Position numbers and translations under genes: made by a program. Below the pieces are notes generated by a model. That model ran no database searches. It was not told the DNA's origin and saw only the letters and a program-made list of their open reading frames with translations. Source: Borreliella afzelii (lineage in GTDB: Bacteria > Spirochaetota > Spirochaetia > Borreliales > Borreliaceae). From it: a stretch of DNA of 64,000 bases. The DNA lies in assembly GCF_014202295.1 (NCBI RefSeq), contig NZ_JACHGM010000002.1, positions 124,001 to 188,000 on the forward strand. Reading direction: 5' to 3'. Positions 18,290 through 27,088 of the stretch are shown one piece after another (position 1 is the stretch's first letter; each line of letters starts with the position of its first letter).

Positions 18290-19618
18290 ATGATGAGGTC
18301 TTTATATTCTGGTGTTTCTGGGCTTCAGAATCATCAAACAAGAATGGATGTTGTTGGTAATAACATTGCGAATGTAAATACAATTGGTTTTAAAAAAGGA
18401 AGAGTAAATTTTCAGGATATGATATCACAGTCTATTTCGGGAGCCTCTCGTCCTACCGATGTTCGTGGTGGTACTAATCCTAAGCAAGTTGGATTAGGAA
18501 TGAATGTTGCTGCAATTGATACTATTCATACCCAAGGAGCTTTTCAAAGTACTCAAAAAGCATCTGATCTTGGAGTTAGTGGTAATGGGTTTTTTATTTT
18601 AAAAGAAGGTGGAAATTTGTTTTATACAAGAGCTGGTGCTTTTGATGTGGATTCTGATCGACATCTTGTAAATCCTGCAAATGGAATGCGAATTCAAGGC
18701 TGGATGGCAAGAGATTTAGAAGGGGAAAAAGTTATAAATACAGCTTCTGATATTGAGGATTTAATAATTCCAATCGGAGATAAAGAGGGAGCAAAATCTA
18801 CTAAAAACGTTACTTTTGCTTGTAATCTTGATAAGAGATTGCCTGTAATTCAAGAAGGTGCAAGTTCGGCAGATATTGCACGTGGAACTTGGGTTGTAAA
18901 TAAGTCATTGTATGACAGCTTTGGAAATGTTAGTGTTCTTGAGCTTAGGGTTGTAAAGGATCCAAATACTCCCAATTTATGGAATGCAACAGTGTTAATA
19001 AATGGTGAGCAAAATTCAAATTTCACACTTGGGTTTGACAATGAAGGAGCATTAGCGTCTTTAAATGGGCAGCCAAGTCAAAAAGGAGATGTTCTTCAAA
19101 TCCCTATAACATTTAATGTTTTAGGTGCAAATGTAGGTGAAGTTGGTGAACAGCAAACTGTAAATTTGAAATTGGGAACAGTTGGAAGCTATACTGATTC
19201 AATCACTCAGTTTGCTGATGCTAGTAGCACAAAGGCTATTATTCAAGATGGATATGGCATGGGATATATGGAAAATTATGAAATTGATCAAAATGGTATC
19301 ATAGTTGGCATTTATTCAAATGGCATAAGGCGAGATCTTGGCAAGATTGCTCTTGCTTCTTTTATGAATCCTGGAGGACTTGCAAAATCAGGCGATACTA
19401 ATTTTGTAGAAACAAGTAATTCAGGTCAAGCGAGAATAGGTGAGACCGGACTTGCTGGACTTGGTGATATTAGATCTGGTGTTTTAGAAATGGCTAATGT
19501 TGATCTTGCAGAGCAGTTTACAGATATGATTGTGACTCAAAGAGGATTTCAGGCAAATGCTAAGACCATTACTACTTCTGATCAATTATTGCAAGAACTT
19601 GTAAGATTGAAAAATTAA
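18290..19618 (+). CDS. flgE: Flagellar hook protein FlgE
   Basis: 442 residues with N-terminal SGLQNHQTRMDVVGNNIANVNTIGFKKGRV and C-terminal VDLAEQFTDMIVTQRGFQANAKTITTSDQLLQEL axial motifs. Lys165, Cys178 and Asn179 (codons at 18782, 18821 and 18824) occupy exactly the numbering reported for the self-catalysed lysinoalanine cross-link of Treponema denticola FlgE, so the hook is predicted to be covalently polymerised. ATG 18290 is followed by a second ATG; GGAGGAG (18276-18282) serves either. Confidence 0.98.
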   Translation: MMRSLYSGVSGLQNHQTRMDVVGNNIANVNTIGFKKGRVNFQDMISQSISGASRPTDVRGGTNPKQVGLGMNVAAIDTIHTQGAFQSTQKASDLGVSGNGFFILKEGGNLFYTRAGAFDVDSDRHLVNPANGMRIQGWMARDLEGEKVINTASDIEDLIIPIGDKEGAKSTKNVTFACNLDKRLPVIQEGASSADIARGTWVVNKSLYDSFGNVSVLELRVVKDPNTPNLWNATVLINGEQNSNFTLGFDNEGALASLNGQPSQKGDVLQIPITFNVLGANVGEVGEQQTVNLKLGTVGSYTDSITQFADASSTKAIIQDGYGMGYMENYEIDQNGIIVGIYSNGIRRDLGKIALASFMNPGGLAKSGDTNFVETSNSGQARIGETGLAGLGDIRSGVLEMANVDLAEQFTDMIVTQRGFQANAKTITTSDQLLQELVRLKN

Positions 19619-19638
19619 GTTTAAATTGTTTTTAACAT

Positions 19639-19863
19639 ATGATTTTTGTAACAAAGCTTAATGGTGATGGATATTATTTAAATCCTTGTCATATTGAAAG
19701 TATTGAAGCTAATCCTGATACTACAATTCTTCTTATGAATGGCAAGAAGTTAATTGTAAAAGAAAAAGTTGAAGAGGTGATCAATAGGATTAAGTTGTAT
19801 AGGAAAGAAGTTGCTTCTTTTGAAAAAATTGTAGGAGAAGGAAATGGGGGCATTGAATTATGA
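19639..19863 (+). CDS. flbD: FlbD/SwrD-family motility protein
   Basis: 74 residues of the small FlbD family: MIFVTKLNGDGYYLNPCHIESIEANPDTTILLMNGKKLIVKEKVEEVINRI matches the family's 'i.lTrlnG..f.iN..lIe.ie..pdT.i.l.nG....V.E'. The Bacillus homologue SwrD, encoded at the same place after the hook gene, raises motor torque; the same role here is inference. It overlaps motA by four bases (ATGA). Confidence 0.93.
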   Translation: MIFVTKLNGDGYYLNPCHIESIEANPDTTILLMNGKKLIVKEKVEEVINRIKLYRKEVASFEKIVGEGNGGIEL

Positions 19864-20642
19864 ATTTAGCTAGTATAATTGGGTGGGGAGTTGGATTTGG
19901 AGCTATTTTAATTTCCATGGCATTTACTCCTACAGGACTTGGTGTTTTTTGGGATTTAAGTTCTGTTTTTATTACTGTTGTTGGATCTTTTTCTGCTCTT
20001 ATGGCTTCTTCAGAAGTTATTGCTGTAAAAAAAATTCCAACATATTTAGGATTTTTCTTTAGGAGAAATTCTCACGCTAAGATTTCTATTATAAAAATAT
20101 TAGTAGAGCTTTCAGAAAAGGCTAGAAAAGAAGGTCTTTTATCTCTTGATGATGAGCTTGAACAAATTAATGATCCATTTTTTAAGTCAGGAATGAGGCT
20201 TGTTGTTGATGGTGCAGATCCCGAAGTGATTAGAACGATGCTTTATTTGGAGCTTGATCAAATGCAAGAAAGGCATAAAGTTGGTTCAGATCTTTTTAAA
20301 ACTTGGGCAAAACTTGCTCCGGCTTTTGGTATGACGGGTACTCTTATTGGACTTGTAGCTCTTCTTGGTAATCTAGAGGACAAGTCTGCGCTTGGTTCTT
20401 CTATGGCTGTTGCCCTTATTACAACTCTTTATGGAACTATAATGGCAAATTTAATGTTTATTCCTGTCCAACTTAAGCTGGAAAAAATTGATTCTGAGGA
20501 AGCTGCAGTAAAGACAATGATAATTGAGGGTGTTTTATCAATTCAGTCTGGAGATAATCCTAGAATTTTAGAGCAAAAATTGATGACGTTTTTAACCCCT
20601 AAAGATCGAAGTCATCTTAGTAGTAGTATTGGGGGTGAATAA
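19860..20642 (+). CDS. motA: Flagellar stator protein MotA
   Basis: 260 residues, four membrane segments, with a cytoplasmic loop (about 55-150) and the conserved KLAPAFGMTGTLIGLVALLGNL block at the third span, carrying the proline residues of the ion channel. Forms the 5:2 stator with MotB. ATG overlaps the flbD stop by four bases and its TAA overlaps motB ATG by one base, so all three are probably translationally coupled. Confidence 0.97.
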   Translation: MNLASIIGWGVGFGAILISMAFTPTGLGVFWDLSSVFITVVGSFSALMASSEVIAVKKIPTYLGFFFRRNSHAKISIIKILVELSEKARKEGLLSLDDELEQINDPFFKSGMRLVVDGADPEVIRTMLYLELDQMQERHKVGSDLFKTWAKLAPAFGMTGTLIGLVALLGNLEDKSALGSSMAVALITTLYGTIMANLMFIPVQLKLEKIDSEEAAVKTMIIEGVLSIQSGDNPRILEQKLMTFLTPKDRSHLSSSIGGE

Positions 20643-21424
20643 TGGCTTTGCGAACTAAAAAACCTTTAAAATGCGACGAAGGAGCTCCAGATTATATGTT
20701 GACTTATGGAGACATGGTTACTTTACTGCTTGTATTTTTTGTTACAATGTTTTCATTAAATGATATTATTTTTCAAGAAAATGTAATAAGGATAATGTCT
20801 GCTTCTTTCACGGGTGCAGGATTTTTTAAAGGTGGTAAAGCTTTAGATTTTAATAAATTATCTTATTTGAGTAATAGTTTTATGTCTTTGCCTTCTACTG
20901 TTCGCAATAAACAAGCATCTCAGACCGCTAAAAATAAATCTATGATTGAATTTATTGAGAAAATCCAGTCTAAAAATATTATAGTTAGACAGGAAGAGAG
21001 AGGTATTGTGATATCTCTTGCGGCAGATGCATTTTTTGATTCTGCTAGTGCAGATGTTAAGCTTGAAGACAATAGAGATTCTATTCAAAAAATAGCATCT
21101 TTTATTGGGGTTTTAAGTTCCAGAGGTTATAATTTTAAAATAGAAGGGCATACAGATAATATTGATACTGATGTAAACGGGCCTTGGAAAAACAATTGGG
21201 AGCTTTCAGTTGCAAGATCTGTTAATATGCTAGAACATATTTTAAACTATTTAGATCAATCTAATGTTAAGAGCATTGAAAATAAGTTTGAAGTATCTGG
21301 TTTTGGTGGAAGCAGACCGATTGCAACAGATGATACTCCTGAGGGCAGAGCTTATAATAGAAGAATTGATATATTAATTACTACGGATGCATCTTTAAGT
21401 TTTCCTAAGGAAATTAAGCAGTAA
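20642..21424 (+). CDS. motB: Flagellar stator protein MotB
   Basis: 260 residues: short cytoplasmic N-terminus, single membrane span containing the channel aspartate Asp24 (TYGDMVTLLLVFFVTMFSL), and an OmpA-like peptidoglycan-binding domain (about 115-250: FKIEGHTDNIDTD, SVARSVNMLEHIL, GSRPIATDDTPEGRAYNRRIDI). A 47-bp gap follows before fliL. Confidence 0.97.
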   Translation: MALRTKKPLKCDEGAPDYMLTYGDMVTLLLVFFVTMFSLNDIIFQENVIRIMSASFTGAGFFKGGKALDFNKLSYLSNSFMSLPSTVRNKQASQTAKNKSMIEFIEKIQSKNIIVRQEERGIVISLAADAFFDSASADVKLEDNRDSIQKIASFIGVLSSRGYNFKIEGHTDNIDTDVNGPWKNNWELSVARSVNMLEHILNYLDQSNVKSIENKFEVSGFGGSRPIATDDTPEGRAYNRRIDILITTDASLSFPKEIKQ

Positions 21425-21471
21425 TAATTCTTTGTAACTGTAAAGAAGAAATTAATAGGAGGAATTTTATT

Positions 21472-22008
21472 ATGCCAAATAAGGACGATGAAAATTTAGA
21501 TATGGGGGATTCCAATGTTGGTAGAAAAGGTGGTTTATTGCCTGATATTATAATAAAAATTTTACAGATACTTGCAATAGGAATATTTACTGTTGCGATA
21601 ATGATAATTGTTTCTTATTTTGTATCTAAAATGGTAGTAAGCCAAAGTGGGGCTCCTAGTGATTTTCCAGTTTTTTCTAATGAATACTTAGGAAAGCCGC
21701 CTATGCTTATATGGTATGAAAGCATAGATGAGATTAGAGGCAATACTTTAGATGTTCCTCCAAAAACTTTTGTTGTAAAACTTGCTTTAGGGTATGCGGA
21801 GAATAATGTTAATATTCTTAATGAACTTGGAAGACAAAAAGTGCGATTAAAAGATATTATTAGAGAATATTTTAGCCAAAGAACTGGTCAAGAAATAAAG
21901 AATGAAAGTCAAATAAAAGCAGAAATCAAGGCAAGAATTAATAGTATTCTTAGAAATGGAGAAATAAAAGAAATAGCATTAACCCAAATTGATATTTTTG
22001 ATATGTAA
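21472..22008 (+). CDS. fliL: Flagellar basal-body protein FliL
   Basis: 178 residues: polar N-terminus, one membrane span (about 25-48) and a periplasmic FliL domain (KTFVVKLALGYAENNVNILNELGRQKVRLKDIIREYFSQRTGQEI). FliL rings surround the stator; in Borrelia it is reported to affect flagellar orientation in the periplasm. ATG with AGGAGG ribosome site at 21459-21464. Confidence 0.94.
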   Translation: MPNKDDENLDMGDSNVGRKGGLLPDIIIKILQILAIGIFTVAIMIIVSYFVSKMVVSQSGAPSDFPVFSNEYLGKPPMLIWYESIDEIRGNTLDVPPKTFVVKLALGYAENNVNILNELGRQKVRLKDIIREYFSQRTGQEIKNESQIKAEIKARINSILRNGEIKEIALTQIDIFDM

Positions 22009-22028
22009 TAAATTTAAAGGAATTTTAA

Positions 22029-23087
22029 ATGGCAAACAATCCAGGAGCTTTATCTCAGGACGATATAGATAGTCTTTTAGAGTCTATCAACTCATCTGAA
22101 AGTTTATCTTTAGATGAATCTCTTTCTAATGTTATATCTAGTCCTACAGGCAAAAAGCAAAAAGTTAAGGTGTATGATTTTAAAAGGCCAGATAAATTTT
22201 CAAAAGAGCAGGTCAGAACAGTTTCAAGTTTTCATGAGGCATTTGCTAGGTATACTACAACCTCACTTTCTGCTCTTTTGAGAAAAATGGTTCATGTTCA
22301 TGTGGCTTCAGTTGACCAATTAACCTATGAAGAGTTTATTAGGTCAATACCAAACCCTACAACTTTAGCAATAATTAACATGGATCCTCTTAAAGGATCT
22401 GCTATTTTTGAAGTTGATCCAACCATAGCATTTGCTATAGTAGATAGACTTTTTGGGGGAGATGGAGATACGATTAAAGATAAAAGTAGAGATTTGACAG
22501 AAATAGAGCAGTCTGTAATGGAAAGTGTTATTATTCGTATACTTGCTAATATGAGAGAGGCTTGGTCTCAAGTAGTTGATCTAAGGCCAAGATTTGGGCA
22601 TATTGAGGTCAATCCACAGTTTGCTCAAATAGTTCCTCCTACAGAAATGATTATTTTAGTAACTCTTGAGGTTAAAATAGGAAAAGTAGAAGGGCTTATG
22701 AATTTTTGTTTACCTTATATTACTATAGAACCTATTGTTTCAAAATTATCAACAAGATATTGGCATTCTTTGATTGGAGTTGGAACCACTAGTGAGAATC
22801 TTGATGCTTTGCGTGAAAAGTTGGAAAATACAGCGATGCCTTTGGTGGCAGAAATAGGAGAAGTTAAGCTTAAAGTAAGGGAAATTTTATCACTTGACAA
22901 AGGTGATGTTTTAAATCTTGAATCTTCTCTAATAAATAAAGATTTAACTTTGAAGGTTGGCACTAAAGAAAAATTTAAATGTAGAATGGGTTTAATGGGG
23001 AATAAAGTTTCAGTACAAATTACAGAAAAAATTGGAGATATAAAAGGTTTTGATTTATTAAAAGAGCTTACAGAAGAGGTTGAGTGA
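22029..23087 (+). CDS. fliM: Flagellar motor switch protein FliM
   Basis: 352 residues. The N-terminal LSQDDIDSLLESI is the CheY-binding motif; YDFKRPDKFSKEQVRTVSSFHEAFARYTTTSLSALLR and the middle CheC-like domain are typical, and the C-terminal SpoA domain (about 255-345, LDKGDVLNLESSLINKDLTLKVGTKEKFKC) pairs with FliN. Order fliL-fliM-fliN is standard. Confidence 0.97.
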   Translation: MANNPGALSQDDIDSLLESINSSESLSLDESLSNVISSPTGKKQKVKVYDFKRPDKFSKEQVRTVSSFHEAFARYTTTSLSALLRKMVHVHVASVDQLTYEEFIRSIPNPTTLAIINMDPLKGSAIFEVDPTIAFAIVDRLFGGDGDTIKDKSRDLTEIEQSVMESVIIRILANMREAWSQVVDLRPRFGHIEVNPQFAQIVPPTEMIILVTLEVKIGKVEGLMNFCLPYITIEPIVSKLSTRYWHSLIGVGTTSENLDALREKLENTAMPLVAEIGEVKLKVREILSLDKGDVLNLESSLINKDLTLKVGTKEKFKCRMGLMGNKVSVQITEKIGDIKGFDLLKELTEEVE

Positions 23088-23131
23088 TAGTTATTTTTTT
23101 ATTATAACTTAATTATTAAGAGGTTAAAATT

Positions 23132-23473
23132 ATGAGTGTAGATGAAAAAAGTGATAATGCAGAAAAGCCAGAAATAAAAGGGGTTAAGCTTCCCGATTTA
23201 ATTGATACTTTGCCAGAAGGAGTTGACCCTAGTAATTTTGGACTTTTAATGGATGTTTCTATGCAGCTTACTGTAGAACTTGGAAGAACAGAGCGCAAAA
23301 TAAAAGATATACTTGGTATGTCTGAGGGCACGATTATTACTCTTGATAAACTTGCCGGTGAGCCTGTAGATATTTTAGTAAACGGTAAAATAGTTGCCAG
23401 GGGAGAAGTAGTTGTAATTGATGAAAATTTTGGAGTTAGAATTACTGAGATAATTAAAACTAAAAATGAATAA
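23132..23473 (+). CDS. fliN: Flagellar motor switch protein FliN
   Basis: 113 residues with a single SpoA domain: [67 protein letters not shown]. No CheC-like phosphatase part, so it is FliN rather than FliY. Its last codons AAT GAA TAA overlap the ATG of fliO by eight bases. The 44-bp gap before it contains a short palindrome at 23108-23120 next to the ribosome site. Confidence 0.96.
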   Translation: MSVDEKSDNAEKPEIKGVKLPDLIDTLPEGVDPSNFGLLMDVSMQLTVELGRTERKIKDILGMSEGTIITLDKLAGEPVDILVNGKIVARGEVVVIDENFGVRITEIIKTKNE

Positions 23474-24092
23474 TAAATTTTTATTTTTAGTTTTTTTAGC
23501 GTTTTCTAATTTTTTTACATATGCTAATTCACAAGAGCAAATAAATTCAGTATCTACTGATTTAGAAAATGAATCTAACTTGCCAATCTTTGAAGAGGAT
23601 AAGGCAAATCTTGCTAACAATGCCAGTGCTCAACCGGTCTCTCTTTTTAATATTTCAGATTTGGTTAAGATAGTTTTATTTTTACTTATTGCTTTTTTTA
23701 TCTTTTTCTTATTTAAGAAGTTGATTTTTTATTCAAAAAAAAGCAAATATGAACAAAATTCCAATTTGATTAAGGAGCTTGTTTTTTACGAGATAGATGT
23801 TAAAAATTCAATAAGAATTATAAATATATTAGACAATGTTTACATATTTTTAGTTTCCAGTAATTCTTCTATTTTGCTCAAAGAGGTTAAATCTGAGGAA
23901 GAATTAGAAGATTTAAAACTTAGGCTTAGCAAAATTAATAATTCTGCCAAGAAAGATTCTTTTAAATCTATCTTTAAGAAAATGTTGCTCAAAAAAGAAG
24001 AGATTCCTTTTTCTAGGAATGATTATGTTAAACTTGAGAAGAAAATTGAGACTTCACTTAAGGATAAACAAGATAGATTAAAAAAATTTTAG
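23466..24092 (+). CDS. fliO: Flagellar export-apparatus assembly protein FliO/FliZ
   Basis: 208 residues with a signal-like N-terminus (about 1-20), a Ser/Asn/Glu-rich periplasmic stretch, one membrane span (about 68-87) and a basic cytoplasmic tail. That is the FliO architecture; sequence similarity is weak and the call relies on the position between fliN and fliP. FliO helps assemble the FliP/FliR complex. Called fliZ in older Borrelia annotations. Overlaps fliN by 8 nt. Confidence 0.85.
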   Translation: MNNKFLFLVFLAFSNFFTYANSQEQINSVSTDLENESNLPIFEEDKANLANNASAQPVSLFNISDLVKIVLFLLIAFFIFFLFKKLIFYSKKSKYEQNSNLIKELVFYEIDVKNSIRIINILDNVYIFLVSSNSSILLKEVKSEEELEDLKLRLSKINNSAKKDSFKSIFKKMLLKKEEIPFSRNDYVKLEKKIETSLKDKQDRLKKF

Positions 24093-24102
24093 AGGGTTTA
24101 TT

Positions 24103-24867
24103 TTGAGAAAGTGTTTTAATTTTTTTTTATTTTTTGGTGTAACAAGTGTATCTTTTGCTCAAACAAAATCTTTGCAAGCCACCAATGGTCTTAATTTTCC
24201 ATTTTTAAATTTTGAAAATATTGGTGGTTCAGAAATAGCTTTTTCTTTGCAGCTTTTGATTCTATTAACCATTATTACTCTTTCTCCAGCATTTTTAGTT
24301 TTAATGACTTCATTTTTGCGAATATCCATAGTTTTGGATTTTATTAGGCGTGCTTTATCTCTTCAGCAATCTCCTCCTACTCAGATAGTAATGGGATTGG
24401 CTTTATTTTTAACTATTTTTACTATGTGGCCAACCTTTAATGTTATATATAAACAAGCTTATTTGCCTCTTAAAGAGTCAAAAATAAATTTTGATGAATT
24501 TTATAATAAAGGAATTGCTCCTCTTAGAATTTTTATGTATAAGCAGATGTCTGATGGGCGTCATGAAGAGATTAGATTATTTATGAGCATTAGTAGTTAT
24601 GATCGACCAAAAAATTTTAGCGAAGTGCCAACACATGTTTTAATTGCAGCTTTTATTTTGCACGAGCTTAAAGTGGCTTTCAAGATGGGAATTTTAATAT
24701 TTTTGCCTTTTATAGTTTTAGACATTATTGTTGCTTCTGTTTTAATGGCCATGGGTATGATAATGTTGCCCCCTGTAATGATATCTTTGCCTTTTAAGCT
24801 GATTCTTTTTGTAATGGTAGATGGTTGGACTTTAATTACTAGTGGTCTTATTAAAAGTTTTATGTAA
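24103..24867 (+). CDS. fliP: Flagellar export gate protein FliP
   Basis: 254 residues: cleavable signal (ending near VSFAQ), then four membrane spans. Family motifs are all there: LVLMTSFLRISIVLDFIRRALSLQQSPPTQIVMGLALFLT, AFILHELKVAFKMG and the C-terminal MGMIMLPPVMISLPFKLILFVMVDGW. TTG start after AGAGGG. First of the fliPQR-flhBA export-gate block. Confidence 0.97.
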   Translation: MRKCFNFFLFFGVTSVSFAQTKSLQATNGLNFPFLNFENIGGSEIAFSLQLLILLTIITLSPAFLVLMTSFLRISIVLDFIRRALSLQQSPPTQIVMGLALFLTIFTMWPTFNVIYKQAYLPLKESKINFDEFYNKGIAPLRIFMYKQMSDGRHEEIRLFMSISSYDRPKNFSEVPTHVLIAAFILHELKVAFKMGILIFLPFIVLDIIVASVLMAMGMIMLPPVMISLPFKLILFVMVDGWTLITSGLIKSFM

Positions 24868-24874
24868 GGTTAAT

Positions 24875-25138
24875 ATGACTGCAGGACACATTCTTTATTT
24901 AATTAGAATTTCTATTGAAAACATTATTATTTTATCAGCTCCAATGTTGATTATAGCTCTTATAGTTGGTCTTTTGATTTCAATTTTTCAAGCTATTACT
25001 TCAATTCAAGATCAAACTTTAAGTTTTATTCCAAAGATTATTGTTATACTTTTAACTGTTGTGATTTTTGGTCCTTGGATTTTGAATAAGCTTATGCAGT
25101 TTACCTATATGATTTTCAATCAATTGCAAAATGTTTAA
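24875..25138 (+). CDS. fliQ: Flagellar export gate protein FliQ
   Basis: 87 residues, two membrane hairpin helices, with the FliQ motif VGLLISIFQAITSIQDQTLSFIPKI. The start is ATG 24875, seven bases after the fliP stop, giving MTAGHILYLIRISIENI; an upstream in-frame codon inside fliP would add eleven residues with no family support. Confidence 0.95.
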   Translation: MTAGHILYLIRISIENIIILSAPMLIIALIVGLLISIFQAITSIQDQTLSFIPKIIVILLTVVIFGPWILNKLMQFTYMIFNQLQNV

Positions 25139-25161
25139 TTTATGACTTAAAATTTTATTAT

Positions 25162-25962
25162 TTGGATGAAATTTTGAATTTGAATTTTTTAGTTTTAAAA
25201 TCTTTTACAATTTTACCAGTGTTGGTCAGAATTTTTATGTTTTTAAAATTTTCTCCATTTTTTTCAACAATAAAAATCGGATATTTTAATTTTTTCTTTT
25301 CTTTGATTCTCTCTGTAATTATTGTTGAAAAGATTAAAATTATTTATCCTTTAGACAATATGTTTTCTTTTGTGTTAATTTTGTCAGGAGAAGCCATTTT
25401 AGGCCTTATTCAGGCATTTTTTGTTAGCATAATTTTTAATGTTTTTCATTTAGTCGGATTTTTCTTTTCTAATCAAATTGGGCTTGCTTATGCAAATATT
25501 TTTGATGTTTTTTCAGAAGAAGATAGTATGATTATTTCGCAAATTTTTGCTTATTTATTTTTGCTTTTATTCTTATCAAGCGATTTTTTACTTCGGTTTT
25601 TTGTGGTTGGCATACATGATTCTGTTTTGAACATTAGGGTTGAACATTTAGTCAATATGAGAAATTCAGAATTTGTCAAGCTTTTACTTATGTCTTTTGG
25701 ATTTCTTTTTGAAAAAGCTTTATTAATTTCGTTTCCAATATTGGCTTTGCTCTTACTTTTTTATCTAGTATTAGGAATACTTTCAAAATCATCGCCTCAG
25801 ATTAATTTATTAATAATTAGTTTTTCAACTTCGTTATTTTTAGGGTTGTTAATTTTGTATATTGGATTTCCAAGTTTAGCAATATCTTCAAAAAGAGTGA
25901 TTGAACTTTCTTTAGATTCTCTTGGTAGTTTTATAAAATTGTTTTCTAGAGTTTTAAAATAA
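25162..25962 (+). CDS. fliR: Flagellar export gate protein FliR
   Basis: 266 residues with six membrane spans and FliR signatures: the RIFMFLKFSPFFS segment, the QIGLAYANIFDVFSEEDSMIISQIFAYLFLLLFLSSD block and C-terminal SSPQINLLIISF. TTG start at 25162. Its stop TAA overlaps flhB ATG by one base. Completes the FliP5Q4R1 gate. Confidence 0.95.
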   Translation: MDEILNLNFLVLKSFTILPVLVRIFMFLKFSPFFSTIKIGYFNFFFSLILSVIIVEKIKIIYPLDNMFSFVLILSGEAILGLIQAFFVSIIFNVFHLVGFFFSNQIGLAYANIFDVFSEEDSMIISQIFAYLFLLLFLSSDFLLRFFVVGIHDSVLNIRVEHLVNMRNSEFVKLLLMSFGFLFEKALLISFPILALLLLFYLVLGILSKSSPQINLLIISFSTSLFLGLLILYIGFPSLAISSKRVIELSLDSLGSFIKLFSRVLK

Positions 25963-27080
25963 TGATAAAAGATGAACTTTTGATTAAAAGTTGGTATATT
26001 CCCCTTGATTTTTTTTCTGCAGATGATGAGGGAAGAACCGAATTACCCACTGATCAGAAAAAGCAAAAAGCAAGAGAAGAAGGACGGGTATTAAAGTCTA
26101 CTGAAATTAACACTGCTATTAGTCTTTTGTTGTTATTTGCATTGTTTTTTTTCATGCTTTCGTATTTTGCTTTAGATTTAGCAGCTGTTTTTAAAGAACA
26201 AGCTAGCAAACTTCCTGAAGTTATGAAGATGAGTGTTTATGCTATGGGTTTTGCATATATTAGATCTATTATGGGGTATGTCGTTTTATTTTTTTTTGCA
26301 TCCTTAGCTGTTAATTTTTTTGTTAATATTATTCAAGTGGGCTTTTTTATTACTTTTAAATCTTTGGAGCCAAGGTGGGATAAAGTTAGTTTTAATTTTT
26401 CCAGGTGGGCAAAAAATTCTTTTTTTTCAGCAGGGGCTTTTTTCAATTTGTTTAAAAGTTTGTTAAAAGTTGTTATAATATGCTTGATATATTATTTTAT
26501 TATAGAAAACAATATAGGCAAAATTTCTAAGCTTTCAGAGTACACACTTCAGTCTGGGATTTCTATTGTGTTGGTGCTTGCCTATAAGATATGTTTTTTC
26601 TCAGTAATGTTTTTGGCAATTGTTGGGGTGTTTGATTATTTGTTTCAAAGATCTCAGTACATTGAGAGTTTGAAAATGACAAAAGAAGAGGTGAAGCAAG
26701 AGAGAAAGGAAATGGAGGGTGATCCTTTGCTTCGATCTAGAATAAAAGAGAGAATGAGGGTTGTTTTAAGTACAAATTTAAGAGTAGCTGTTCCTCAAGC
26801 AGATGTAGTAATTACAAATCCAGAGCATTTTGCAGTTGCTATTAAGTGGGATAGCGAAACAATGATAGCTCCAAGGGTGCTTGCAAAAGGTCAGGATGAA
26901 ATGGCTCTCACAATTAAAAAAATAGCAAGAGAAAATAATATTCCTTTAATGGAAAATAAGCTGCTTGCAAGAGCACTTTATGCTAATGTTAAGGTTAACG
27001 AAGAAATTCCAAGAGAATATTGGGAGGTTGTTTCAAAAATTCTTGTGAGAGTATATTCTATTACTAAAAAGTTTAATTAG
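25962..27080 (+). CDS. flhB: Flagellar export specificity switch FlhB
   Basis: 372 residues: four membrane spans and a cytoplasmic autocleavage domain. The canonical NPTH cleavage motif reads NPEH here (Asn286-Pro287-Glu288-His289). The basic helix TKEEVKQERKEMEGDPLLRSRIKERMR before it and the NKLLARALYANVKVNEEIPREYWEVV after it are typical. The N-terminal extension is about 15 residues longer than usual. Cleavage should let FlhB respond to FliK and switch export to late substrates. Confidence 0.96.
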   Translation: MIKDELLIKSWYIPLDFFSADDEGRTELPTDQKKQKAREEGRVLKSTEINTAISLLLLFALFFFMLSYFALDLAAVFKEQASKLPEVMKMSVYAMGFAYIRSIMGYVVLFFFASLAVNFFVNIIQVGFFITFKSLEPRWDKVSFNFSRWAKNSFFSAGAFFNLFKSLLKVVIICLIYYFIIENNIGKISKLSEYTLQSGISIVLVLAYKICFFSVMFLAIVGVFDYLFQRSQYIESLKMTKEEVKQERKEMEGDPLLRSRIKERMRVVLSTNLRVAVPQADVVITNPEHFAVAIKWDSETMIAPRVLAKGQDEMALTIKKIARENNIPLMENKLLARALYANVKVNEEIPREYWEVVSKILVRVYSITKKFN

Positions 27081-27088
27081 AGGTTCTA

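Noticed and set aside
23108..23120. Palindrome CTTAAT-T-ATTAAG in the fliM-fliN gap
   Set aside because: Six-base AT-rich arms are expected by chance here; mentioned only as context.
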